Shown: positions 1 through 6,294 of the stretch, one piece after another
How the letters are laid out: each line of letters begins with the position of its first letter
Position numbering within the stretch: position 1 is the first letter of the stretch
Assembly (NCBI GenBank): GCA_021847625.1
Contig: JAJZQK010000200.1
Coordinates: 1 to 6,514 of the forward strand
Source: Chloroflexota bacterium
GTDB taxonomy: Bacteria; Chloroflexota; FW602-bin22; JAMCYS01
Reading direction: 5' to 3'
Length of the DNA: 6,514 bases
Position numbers and translations under genes: made by a program
The notes under the pieces: generated by a model
Databases searched by the model: none
What the model was told of the DNA's origin: nothing
Seen by the model: only the letters and a program-made list of their open reading frames with translations

Positions 1-1857
1 TTTCTCGGCATCGTCGCCTTCACTTTGGGCCATAAGCGGCTCAGCGGTTACCTCACCATCGCCGGGGTCGGCGGCGCTTTCCTGGTTTCGGTTGGTGTGC
101 TGGCGGCAGTAACGGCCGGAGGCAGCGTGCACCTGTCGTTCCCCTGGTATGTTCTGGGTGAGACACACTTCGAGCTTGGCCTGTTGATCGATCCACTCAC
201 CGCGATCATGCTGATCGTGGTCACAGGCGTCAGCCTCGTCGTGCAGATCTACAGCCAGGGATACATGCACGGCGACCCTGGTTACAGCCGCTACTTCGCC
301 TTCATGGCGCTCTTCACCACTTCGATGCTCGGCCTGGTGCTGGCGCCGAACTTCCTGCAACTGTACATTTTCTGGGAGCTGGTGGGCCTGTGCTCGTATC
401 TGCTCATCGGGTTCTGGTATCGCAAACCAGAGGCGGCCGCCGCGGCGAAGAAGGCTTTCATAACGACCCGCCTCGGCGACCTTGGCCTGTTGATCGGCAT
501 TCTCTTGCTGTATTGGAACACCGGCACCTTCTCCTTCGGTGGCATCGCCCAGGTCATTGCCGGCCACACCCTGCCGGAGGGTTTGATCACCACCGCGGCC
601 GTGCTGGTCTTCTGCGGCGCCGTCGGCAAGTCGGCGCAGTTTCCGCTGCACGTCTGGCTACCGGACGCGATGGAGGGCCCCACGCCCGTCAGCGCCTTGA
701 TCCACGCCGCCACGATGGTGGCAGCCGGCGTGTACCTCGTGGCACGGGCTTTTGAGATCTTCAGCGCTTCACCCACGGCGATGCTGGTCGTCGCGGTCAT
801 CGGCGCCATCACGGCCTTCCTTGCCGCCAGCATGGGCCTGGTGATGACCGACATCAAACGCGTGATGGCCTACTCCACCATCAGCCAACTGGGCTATATG
901 ATGCTGGCGCTCGGCGTGGGCAGTTACCTGGGGGGTGTGACCCACCTGGCCAACCACGCCTTCTTTAAGGCCCTGCTCTTCCTGGGCGCCGGTAGCGTCA
1001 TTCACGCCACTGGGGCGCAGGATATGGACGAGTTCAGCGGTCTCGGCAGCAAGATGAAGATCACAGCAGGGACGCTGCTGGTTGGTTCTCTGTCGCTGGC
1101 CGGCATCTTCCCCTTCAGCGGTTTCTGGAGCAAGGACGAAATCCTGGCTGGCGCCCTCCAACGCACGGACAACCCATTGCTGGTCTTCCTGGGACTGGTG
1201 GGCGTGCTGGTGGCCGGAATGACCGCCTTCTACATCGCCCGCATGTGGCTGCGCACCTTTACAGGCGAGTTCCGTACCCCCGCTCCGGCTGGGGCCCACG
1301 GCGGCGGTCACGGCAGTCACGAGGGACACGGTAGCGTGCACGAGTCCCCCTGGGTGATGACAGTCCCGCTGATCGCGCTGGCCATTCCGGCGCTGCTCAG
1401 CGGCCTTCTGGGCTCGGACCTCACAGGACAATGGTACGGCCACTTCCTGGAGGGGGCCGAGTTCCACCCCGAGAGCCTCAACCCGCTCGTTGCGGGCGGC
1501 TCGACTATAGTCGCTCTCGGCGGCCTGTTCCTGGCCTGGGCGACCTACTCCAAGAAGTGGATCTCCGCGCCGGCGGTGCAGCGACAGTTCAGCGGGGTGC
1601 ATCGCTGGCTGGTCAACAAGTACTACCTGGATGACCTGTACCTCTGGTTAATTCGCCGAGTTGTCATCGGCGGCAGCGATGCCTTCCAGTGGTTCGACCT
1701 GCACATCGTAGACGGCGTTGTGAACGGCGTGGGCCGCACGCTTGCTGCCACCGGCTCGGCGCTGCGCGAGTCCCAAACGGGTCGCGTGCAGAACTACGGT
1801 CTGGCTTTCTTCGGCGGCGTGGTGATAGTCGTCGTCTTCACCGTGTTCTTGCGGTAA
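1..1857 (+). CDS. nuoL: NADH-quinone oxidoreductase subunit L (5'-partial)
   Basis: This is the largest antiporter-like subunit of respiratory complex I. It sits at the far end of the membrane arm and couples quinone reduction to proton export. The frame is open from base 1, so the true start lies upstream; 618 residues are visible and I estimate about 20 to 30 are missing. Family landmarks are clear: F-W-E-L-V-G-L with the TM5 glutamate (codon 376-378), R-L-G-D-L-G (Asp at 478), V-G-K-S-A-Q-F-P with the TM7 lysine (628), S-A-L-I-H (His at 703), H-A-F-F-K-A-L (His 955, Lys 967) and F-W-S-K-D-E with the TM12 lysine (1132). The end carries N-K-Y-Y-L-D-D-L-Y, which in this family precedes the long lateral helix and last membrane segment. 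A glycine/histidine-rich loop lies at about 1297-1341. It stops with TAA, 13 bases before nuoM. No channel residue that I checked is lost. The TTG at 25 is an internal Leu codon, not the start. Confidence 0.97.
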   Translation, partial: FLGIVAFTLGHKRLSGYLTIAGVGGAFLVSVGVLAAVTAGGSVHLSFPWYVLGETHFELGLLIDPLTAIMLIVVTGVSLVVQIYSQGYMHGDPGYSRYFAFMALFTTSMLGLVLAPNFLQLYIFWELVGLCSYLLIGFWYRKPEAAAAAKKAFITTRLGDLGLLIGILLLYWNTGTFSFGGIAQVIAGHTLPEGLITTAAVLVFCGAVGKSAQFPLHVWLPDAMEGPTPVSALIHAATMVAAGVYLVARAFEIFSASPTAMLVVAVIGAITAFLAASMGLVMTDIKRVMAYSTISQLGYMMLALGVGSYLGGVTHLANHAFFKALLFLGAGSVIHATGAQDMDEFSGLGSKMKITAGTLLVGSLSLAGIFPFSGFWSKDEILAGALQRTDNPLLVFLGLVGVLVAGMTAFYIARMWLRTFTGEFRTPAPAGAHGGGHGSHEGHGSVHESPWVMTVPLIALAIPALLSGLLGSDLTGQWYGHFLEGAEFHPESLNPLVAGGSTIVALGGLFLAWATYSKKWISAPAVQRQFSGVHRWLVNKYYLDDLYLWLIRRVVIGGSDAFQWFDLHIVDGVVNGVGRTLAATGSALRESQTGRVQNYGLAFFGGVVIVVVFTVFLR

Positions 1858-1862
1858 GGAGG
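1856..1862 (+). promoter_or_regulatory. Ribosome binding site of nuoM, deciding a TTG start
   Basis: AAGGAGG overlaps the last two bases of the nuoL TAA stop and lies 8 bases before TTG at 1871. The nearby ATG (1864) and GTG (1866) both run into stop codons within two or three codons and are not in the nuoM frame. The TTG is therefore the only usable start at the right distance. Confidence 0.85.
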
Positions 1863-1870
1863 GATGTGAG

Positions 1871-3343
1871 TTGATCTTCCCGTATCTTTCAGCCATCATC
1901 TTCATCCCCCTGGTCGGCGCTGTCGCCGTGGCCTTTCTGCCACAGGAGAACCGGGGGATTATTCGCTGGGTGACCGCGGGCTTCAGCTTCGCCGCCCTGA
2001 CGGTCTCCCTGGCAGTATTCGCGCAGTTCAACCTCTCCTCGAGCAGCCCGCAGTTCGTGGAGAAAGTGCCCTGGATTGCCCGTTTCAACATCCAGTACTT
2101 CGTCGGCGTCGACGGCCTTAGCCTACCGCTGGTCATCCTGACCACCTTACTAACGTTCCTCGCGGTAGTGGGCTCCTGGCACATCGACAATCGCGCCAAG
2201 GAGTACAACATCCTGCTCCTGGTGCTGGAGACCGGCATTCTGGGCGTCTTCACTTCGCTGGATCTGTTGCTCTTCTTCCTCTTCTGGGAAGTGGAGCTGG
2301 TGCCGATGTACCTGCTGATCGGCATCTGGGGCGGCCCGCGTCGTGAGTACGCGGCGATCAAGTTCGTTCTTTACACGCTCGCGGGCAGCGCTTTCATGCT
2401 GGTCGGCATCCTGGCCCTGTACTTCACGTCCAATCCGCGCACCTTCGATATGACGCAGCTGGCGGCGGCGAGCTGGGCGCTCAACTTCCAGATGATCGTC
2501 TTCGCCCTGATATTCCTGGCCTTCGCCATCAAGCTGCCGATGTTCCCCTTCCACACCTGGCTGCCCGACGCCCACGTGGAGGCACCGACCGCCGTCAGCG
2601 TGCTTCTAGCCGGCGTTCTCTTGAAAATGGGCGGCTACGGCATGATCCGCGTCTGCTTCAATATCCTACCGGACGCGGCGCGGGAATACGCCCCCTGGCT
2701 GGCCGCCATAGCCGTCATCAACATACTCTACGGCGCCGGTCTTTCGATGGTCCAGAAGGACCTGAAGAAGTTGGTAGCCTATTCCAGCATCAGCCACATG
2801 GGCTACGTTCTGCTGGGGCTGGCCGCGCTCAATCAGGTGGCAGTCAACGGCGCGGTCTTGCAGATGTTCACTCACGGCGCCATCACCGGCCTGCTCTTCT
2901 TCCTCGTCGGTGCCGTTTACGAGAAGACTCACACAAGAGAGATCGCCAAGATGAGCGGTCTGGCGCCGCGGATGCCAACCCTAGCAGCCCTCTGGGTGAT
3001 GGCCGGCCTCGCCGCGCTCGGCCTGCCGGGCATGGCCGGTTTCGTGGCCGAGTACACAGTGTTCGTCGGTGCGTTTGGCCCCTGGGCGTGGTACACGATC
3101 TTGGGCGCTGCCGGTATAGTCGTGACCGCGGGCTACATCTTGTGGATGATCGAGAGGGTCTTCTTCGGCCCCGCGAATCCGGCGCAGGGGTTGGCGCACG
3201 TGGGCGATGCCAAGCGGTGGTATGAGCTGGTGCCGTTAGTGACTTTGATGGGCGTCGTCCTCTTCGTCGGCATCAACCCATCGGTTGTCGTCAACATCAT
3301 CAATTCCGGAGTACTCCCGGTCGTGGCCAGGCTCGGAGCCTAA
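1871..3343 (+). CDS. nuoM: NADH-quinone oxidoreductase subunit M
   Basis: This is the middle antiporter-like subunit of the complex I membrane arm, a multi-pass inner membrane protein. The product is 490 residues, normal for the family. Expected features occur in order: V-G-V-D-G-L-S-L-P near residue 80; F-W-E with the TM5 glutamate at E140; A-I-K-L-P-M-F-P-F-H-T-W-L-P-D with K221; L-L-K-M-G-G-Y-G with K252; K-K-L-V-A-Y-S-S-I-S-H-M-G near 299-311; F-T-H-G at 333-336 with H335; and F-V-A-E with E394, the TM12 glutamate that replaces the lysine used in NuoL and NuoN. These match the residues known to matter in E. coli NuoM. The start is TTG, supported by an AAGGAGG site 8 bases upstream and by an N-terminus that begins directly with a hydrophobic helix. 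The gene lies between nuoL and nuoN and is surely co-transcribed with them. Confidence 0.97.
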   Translation: MIFPYLSAIIFIPLVGAVAVAFLPQENRGIIRWVTAGFSFAALTVSLAVFAQFNLSSSSPQFVEKVPWIARFNIQYFVGVDGLSLPLVILTTLLTFLAVVGSWHIDNRAKEYNILLLVLETGILGVFTSLDLLLFFLFWEVELVPMYLLIGIWGGPRREYAAIKFVLYTLAGSAFMLVGILALYFTSNPRTFDMTQLAAASWALNFQMIVFALIFLAFAIKLPMFPFHTWLPDAHVEAPTAVSVLLAGVLLKMGGYGMIRVCFNILPDAAREYAPWLAAIAVINILYGAGLSMVQKDLKKLVAYSSISHMGYVLLGLAALNQVAVNGAVLQMFTHGAITGLLFFLVGAVYEKTHTREIAKMSGLAPRMPTLAALWVMAGLAALGLPGMAGFVAEYTVFVGAFGPWAWYTILGAAGIVVTAGYILWMIERVFFGPANPAQGLAHVGDAKRWYELVPLVTLMGVVLFVGINPSVVVNIINSGVLPVVARLGA

Positions 3344-3348
3344 GGAGG
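3342..3348 (+). promoter_or_regulatory. Ribosome binding site of nuoN
   Basis: AAGGAGG overlaps the nuoM TAA stop (3341-3343) and lies 10 bases before the nuoN ATG. It has the same TAAGGAGG layout as the nuoL/nuoM junction, so ribosomes that finish one subunit gene are placed close to the next start. Confidence 0.8.
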
Positions 3349-3358
3349 ACGTGTAGAA

Positions 3359-4774
3359 ATGAACCTAGCCCTGCTTAACCCCGAGATTGCCCTGGTCGTT
3401 CTGGCCCTGTTCGTCTTTGCGCTCGATCTCGTTTGGAGCAATAAACGAGGCATCGGCTACGTCACCATCGCCGGACTGGCGGGGGTGGCGGCCCTGGTCG
3501 CCGGCCAGTTCGGGCTCAACACCACGTCGTTCTCCGGCGCGTTGATCGTCGACAACTTCGCCGTCTTCTTCAATCTGCTGTTCCTGGGCGCGGCAGCGCT
3601 GGTCGTCCTGGCCGCTCTGCAGTATGGCGAGCAGTTCCTCCACTGGCGGGGCGAGTTCTACGGTGTGTTGCTCTTCGCCACTTTCGGCATGATGTTTATG
3701 GCCAGCTCTGGCGATCTGATCGCTATCTATGTCGCCCTTGAGACCGCCAGCATTTCGCTGTACGTGCTGGCTGGCTTCCGCAAGCACGATCCAGCCTCGG
3801 GCGAAGCGGCGCTCAAGTATCTTCTGCTAGGGGCGCTCGCCTCGGCGGTACTGCTCTACGGTATGGCCCTTCTCTACGGCCTGACCGGCTCCACGAACCT
3901 CGCCGCCATCGGCCAGCAGATCGCCGGCCAGGCCGGCCAACCCGTAACGCTGCTGGCGATGACCCTCGTCATTTGCGGTCTGGGCTTCAAAGTGGCGGCC
4001 GTGCCGTTCCAGATGTGGGCGCCTGACGTATACCAGGGCGCGCCCACTCCGGTCACGGCGTTCCTGTCGGTGGCCAGCAAAGCCTCTGGCTTCGCCGTGC
4101 TGCTCCGCCTGACCACATCGGCCCTGGGTCCGCTGCAGTCCGACTGGCAGGCGATCTTCACGGCCCTCGCGGTCGTGACGATGACCGTCGGCAATCTCGC
4201 TGCCATCCCGCAGCACAACATCAAGCGGCTGATGGGCTACTCTAGCATCGCCATGGCGGGATACCTGCTCGTCGGTATGGCAGCGCTGGCGGCCGGCGGG
4301 GCGCCGAGCATACTGCTGTTCCTCGCGGCCTACACCGTGACCAACCTGGGCGCCTTCGCCGCGATCATCGCCTTCTCCAACGCCACGGGTAGCGACGAGA
4401 TCGACGACTACTCAGGTCTCGCCAGCCGCTCGCCCCTGCTGGCGCTGGGCTTCGGCTTCTGCTTGTTCTCTCTGATCGGCATTCCGCCTCTGGCCGGTTT
4501 CTTCGGCAAGTTCTACGTTTTCGCCGAAGCTGTGAATCGCGGCCTGATCTGGCTAGCCGTCGTCGCCCTGCTTAACAGTGCCGTGTCGGTGTTCTACTAT
4601 TTGCGGGTCGTCAAGGTAATGTACCTCAATCCGGCACGCGACACGTCGCCGGTCAACGTGCCACCCAGCCTGGCCGTCGCCCTGGCGGTCACTGCCATCG
4701 GCGTGGTAGTGGTGGGTGTCGGCATCGGTCCGATCATGGACACGGCGGTGGCGGCCGCGCAGGTTCTCCGTTAG
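3359..4774 (+). CDS. nuoN: NADH-quinone oxidoreductase subunit N
   Basis: This is the antiporter-like subunit of complex I closest to the quinone-binding arm, an integral membrane protein of 471 residues (typical NuoN length). Landmarks: V-A-L-E-T with the TM5 glutamate E128; L-G-F-K-V-A-A-V-P-F with K211; W-A-P-D-V-Y-Q-G-A-P-T-P-V-T at 220-233, a strong NuoN signature; S-K-A-S with K241; I-K-R-L-M-G-Y-S-S-I-A at 288-298; and L-A-G-F-F-G-K-F with the TM12 lysine K384. The ATG start follows an AAGGAGG site and gives an N-terminus with a hydrophobic helix at once. It is the last gene of the nuo run: a stop TAG is followed 26 bases later by a perfect hairpin, and the next gene is on the other strand. 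Confidence 0.97.
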   Translation: MNLALLNPEIALVVLALFVFALDLVWSNKRGIGYVTIAGLAGVAALVAGQFGLNTTSFSGALIVDNFAVFFNLLFLGAAALVVLAALQYGEQFLHWRGEFYGVLLFATFGMMFMASSGDLIAIYVALETASISLYVLAGFRKHDPASGEAALKYLLLGALASAVLLYGMALLYGLTGSTNLAAIGQQIAGQAGQPVTLLAMTLVICGLGFKVAAVPFQMWAPDVYQGAPTPVTAFLSVASKASGFAVLLRLTTSALGPLQSDWQAIFTALAVVTMTVGNLAAIPQHNIKRLMGYSSIAMAGYLLVGMAALAAGGAPSILLFLAAYTVTNLGAFAAIIAFSNATGSDEIDDYSGLASRSPLLALGFGFCLFSLIGIPPLAGFFGKFYVFAEAVNRGLIWLAVVALLNSAVSVFYYLRVVKVMYLNPARDTSPVNVPPSLAVALAVTAIGVVVVGVGIGPIMDTAVAAAQVLR

Positions 4775-4800
4775 TTCAGTCTGACAGCCCCTAGACTTCC

Positions 4801-4833
4801 AGAGGCCCGCTCGAATGAGCGGGCCTCTGCTTT
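4801..4833 (+). terminator. Intrinsic terminator closing the nuo operon
   Basis: AGAGGCCCGCTC (4801-4812) pairs perfectly with GAGCGGGCCTCT (4817-4828) around a GAAT loop. A short GCTTTA follows, so the U-tract on the + strand is weak. The hairpin lies between convergent genes and is symmetric, so it may also stop readthrough from the - strand. No T-run follows it in that direction. Confidence 0.75.
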
Positions 4834-4893
4834 ACGCGAAATCGGCTGACTCCAGCAGGCGGGCGCGGCGACCTAACGGGCGGGAGAGTGCAA

Positions 4894-4909
4894 CTGAGGC
4901 TCACCTCAG
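4894..4909 (-). terminator. Weak hairpin downstream of the VKOR gene
   Basis: CTGAGG (4894-4899) pairs with CCTCAG (4904-4909) around a 4-base loop, beginning 12 bases after the VKOR stop on the - strand. The stem is only 6 bp and just TTG follows it, so it would be a poor terminator alone. The stronger hairpin at 4801-4828 may provide backup. The rest of 4775-4921 shows no gene. Confidence 0.3.
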
Positions 4910-4921
4910 GTGCTGCTTCAC

Positions 4922-5434
4922 CTAGCGGACCCCCGTCTCGCGCCGCACCTGCACGGCGGCGACTGCGGCCAGGACAACGGCGACCACCGCCGAGGTCAAG
5001 CACCAGGGACAGAGAGCATCGATGACGAAGAACTCGACGTAGGTCAGGTACGCCGAGAACACCATCCCGGCCACCGCCAGGCTCAGCGCACCGAGCAGCG
5101 CCAGATAGGCGCGGTCGCCAGACAGCCGCAACCTGCCTTCCAGCAACACGGCGATGGCGGCGTAGGAGAGGAGGCCGAAGTAGGCAATCGGCACGCCGAA
5201 GACGCGTGCGTAGGCGCTGGCTTGGACCTGCTCGCACTGGCCAAGGCCGTAGCAGGCCACCTGGGCATCGTTGAAGTAGGTCACGGCCAGATAGCCGGAG
5301 ACGACAATGCCGACCGCCGCCAGCGCCAGCATGACTGGCACCAGGCCGTTGCCGACGGCCCGGACGGCCGGCTGAAGGCGCTGCGCCTGTAGCCGCTGCA
5401 GGCGCTCCTTCTTCCTTTCCCGGGGTACGCTCAT
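4922..5434 (-). CDS. Vitamin K epoxide reductase (VKOR) family membrane protein
   Basis: This is a bacterial VKOR homologue, the functional equivalent of DsbB: it reoxidises a periplasmic or extracytoplasmic DsbA-like protein and passes the electrons to quinone. The product is 170 residues. A basic cytoplasmic N-terminus (about 1-28) is followed by a four-helix core with membrane segments near 31-53, 78-98, 109-134 and 136-162. The loop cysteine pair is C61 and C67 (C-Y-G-L-G-Q-C), and the quinone-side pair is C-P-W-C at 142-145, ahead of the last helix. F-G-V-P-I-A-Y-F-G at 79-87 is the usual VKOR signature after the loop. The chosen ATG at 5434 has GGAG 8 bases upstream and overlaps the stop of the DsbA-like gene as ATGA. 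The same frame stays open upstream to 5698, but only as a shadow of that gene. Unlike many actinobacterial and cyanobacterial VKORs it has no fused thioredoxin domain; the partner is the neighbouring gene. Confidence 0.92.
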   Translation of the reverse strand: MSVPRERKKERLQRLQAQRLQPAVRAVGNGLVPVMLALAAVGIVVSGYLAVTYFNDAQVACYGLGQCEQVQASAYARVFGVPIAYFGLLSYAAIAVLLEGRLRLSGDRAYLALLGALSLAVAGMVFSAYLTYVEFFVIDALCPWCLTSAVVAVVLAAVAAVQVRRETGVR

Positions 5435-6081
5435 CTGACCAACTCCGCGTCGATGATGCGAGTGAAGTCCTGTAGGGGCGCCTCGCCCACGACTTCTTGT
5501 GAGTTGATGAACATGTGGGGAACCGAGTCCACGCCCTGAGACTTGGCCTTGTCGGCTATTGCTTTGATCTCGGCGGTCGTGGCGCCGCCGCCGTAGCTGG
5601 CGTTGAATTGCGATGAGTTGAGGCCCACGCGGACCGCCAACGCCTTCAGGCTCGCGTCCGTGTAGGCCACCGGTCCCGCCTGCTGGTAGGCATCCCACAA
5701 CGCTGCCTGGTACTCCCAGTATCGCCCCTGGTCGGCGGCGGCCAAGAGCGCCTGCACCGCCTTCACCGACGGCGGCCCCAAGAACGTGAGAGGCCTAATT
5801 TCCAGCCGGGCCTGGCCGGTATTGACGTACCGCTTGATCAGCTGGCCCTCGACGTCGTAATACAAACGCATGCAGTGCACGCACTCCGGGTCGAAATAGA
5901 GCACGATCTGCACCTTGGCGTTGGGGTCGCCCGCCGAGGTACCCTGCTGCGACTTGACGGTCACAGCAGACGCCGGCGCCGCGGCCACGCTGGCCAGGCT
6001 GAGCCCTACCAGCGCGAGCCCCATCACGAGGCCCAGCACAGCCGCCGTCCAGGCGTAGGTCGTTCTTGCCTGGGCCCTCAT
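5431..6081 (-). CDS. Exported DsbA-like thioredoxin-fold protein (Thioredoxin_4 type)
   Basis: This is a likely thiol-disulfide oxidoreductase that introduces or reshuffles disulfides in exported proteins. The chosen start gives 216 residues. An N-terminal hydrophobic segment (about 10-35) ending in A-A-A-P-A-S-A is a signal peptide or a membrane anchor. The redox motif is C-V-H-C at 67-70, within V-L-Y-F-D-P-E-C-V-H-C. A helical insertion follows (G-R-Y-W-E-Y-Q-A-A-L-W, typical of this family), and the cis-proline loop is S-V-P-H-M-F-I at 186-192 (P188). The ATG at 6081 has AGGGAG 5 bases upstream. An in-frame ATG at 6153 would add 24 hydrophilic residues before the signal segment and is less likely. 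It shares an ATGA overlap with the VKOR gene downstream, so the two are probably translated together and act as a redox pair. The valine in place of the usual proline in the CxxC motif is a small oddity. Confidence 0.9.
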   Translation of the reverse strand: MRAQARTTYAWTAAVLGLVMGLALVGLSLASVAAAPASAVTVKSQQGTSAGDPNAKVQIVLYFDPECVHCMRLYYDVEGQLIKRYVNTGQARLEIRPLTFLGPPSVKAVQALLAAADQGRYWEYQAALWDAYQQAGPVAYTDASLKALAVRVGLNSSQFNASYGGGATTAEIKAIADKAKSQGVDSVPHMFINSQEVVGEAPLQDFTRIIDAELVR

Positions 6082-6113
6082 GCCATCTCCCTGTTGGCCC
6101 AAAGTGGATCCAT
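6078..6113 (-). CDS. Possible 11-codon leader ORF upstream of the dsbA-like gene
   Basis: An ATG at 6113 opens a frame coding for M-D-P-L-W-A-N-R-E-M-A. Its TGA overlaps the start of the DsbA-like gene as ATGA (6078-6081). It has its own SD, GGAGGA at 6123-6128, 9 bases upstream, which is at least as good as that of the main gene. The main gene's SD (6087-6092) lies inside this ORF. If translated, it would couple initiation of the DsbA-like gene to ribosomes arriving from the leader. The ORF is very short and could be chance, and the peptide resembles nothing I recognise. An alternative view is that GGAGGA and this ATG are incidental parts of the 5' untranslated region. Confidence 0.4.
   Translation of the reverse strand: MDPLWANREMA
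6087..6092 (-). promoter_or_regulatory. Ribosome binding site of the dsbA-like gene
   Basis: AGGGAG lies 5 bases before the ATG at 6081 and supports that start over the upstream in-frame ATG at 6153, which has no such site. It falls within the possible leader ORF. Confidence 0.65.
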
Positions 6114-6162
6114 CGCTAGCTGTCCTCCAACGGCCGTGTTGGCGTCGCGCCATCGGCTCGGT

Positions 6163-6191
6163 AGTCTAGGCGCTACGGCCAGCACTGTCAA
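6163..6191 (-). promoter_or_regulatory. Sigma70-like promoter for the dsbA-like/VKOR operon
   Basis: Read on the - strand, a perfect -35 hexamer TTGACA (6186-6191) is followed by a 17-base spacer and TAGACT (6163-6168), which matches four of six bases of the TATAAT consensus. Transcription would start near 6155-6157, giving an untranslated leader of about 75 bases before the ATG at 6081. The placement is apt: it lies just after the terminator of the upstream gene and just before the operon. No operator-like inverted repeat is obvious over it. Confidence 0.7.
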
Positions 6192-6230
6192 GACTTACAG
6201 CCGAGGGCCCAGCCGCTCCCCACCGCTCAG

Positions 6231-6269
6231 ACAACACAAACGGGGGCGGCCCACGATTTGGGCCGCCCC
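6231..6269 (-). terminator. Intrinsic terminator of the partial oxidoreductase gene
   Basis: An 11-bp perfect stem (6243-6253 with 6259-6269, sequence GGGGCGGCCCA on the + strand) encloses a 5-base loop. On the - strand it is followed by CGTTTGTGTTGT, a T-rich tail at 6231-6242. It starts about 25 bases after the stop codon of the gene ending at 6295. It separates that gene from the promoter of the DsbA-like/VKOR operon, so the two are probably distinct transcription units. Confidence 0.85.
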
Positions 6270-6294
6270 TCGCTCCCGTACACCTAGAGTAGGA

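Noticed and set aside
769..1602. Long open frame on the - strand across nuoL
   Set aside because: It lies antisense to strongly conserved NuoL codons, has no SD and its product has the Gln/His/Arg-rich composition typical of shadows in GC-rich genes. The same applies to 291-857 (-) and 390-755 (+).
1864..1868. ATG (1864) or GTG (1866) as the nuoM start
   Set aside because: Both are out of the nuoM frame and reach a stop codon within two or three codons.
2150..2575. Open frames on the - strand across nuoM and nuoN (also 1648-2361, 3365-3787, 3827-4216)
   Set aside because: All are antisense to conserved membrane subunit genes, with low-complexity products and no start signals.
4801..4828. 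The 12-bp inverted repeat as a mobile-element end or attachment site
   Set aside because: It lies just after an operon end between convergent genes, has a 4-base loop and no transposase or duplicated flanks nearby. A terminator explains it fully.
4910..5392. Open frame on the + strand opposite the VKOR gene
   Set aside because: The - strand here encodes a VKOR protein with all four cysteines and the expected membrane segments. The + strand product is a Gln/Gly/His-rich shadow.
5435..5698. Upstream extension of the VKOR reading frame
   Set aside because: It overlaps conserved codons of the DsbA-like gene in another frame and its product is hydrophilic low-complexity sequence. The ATG at 5434, with its SD and ATGA overlap, is the better start.
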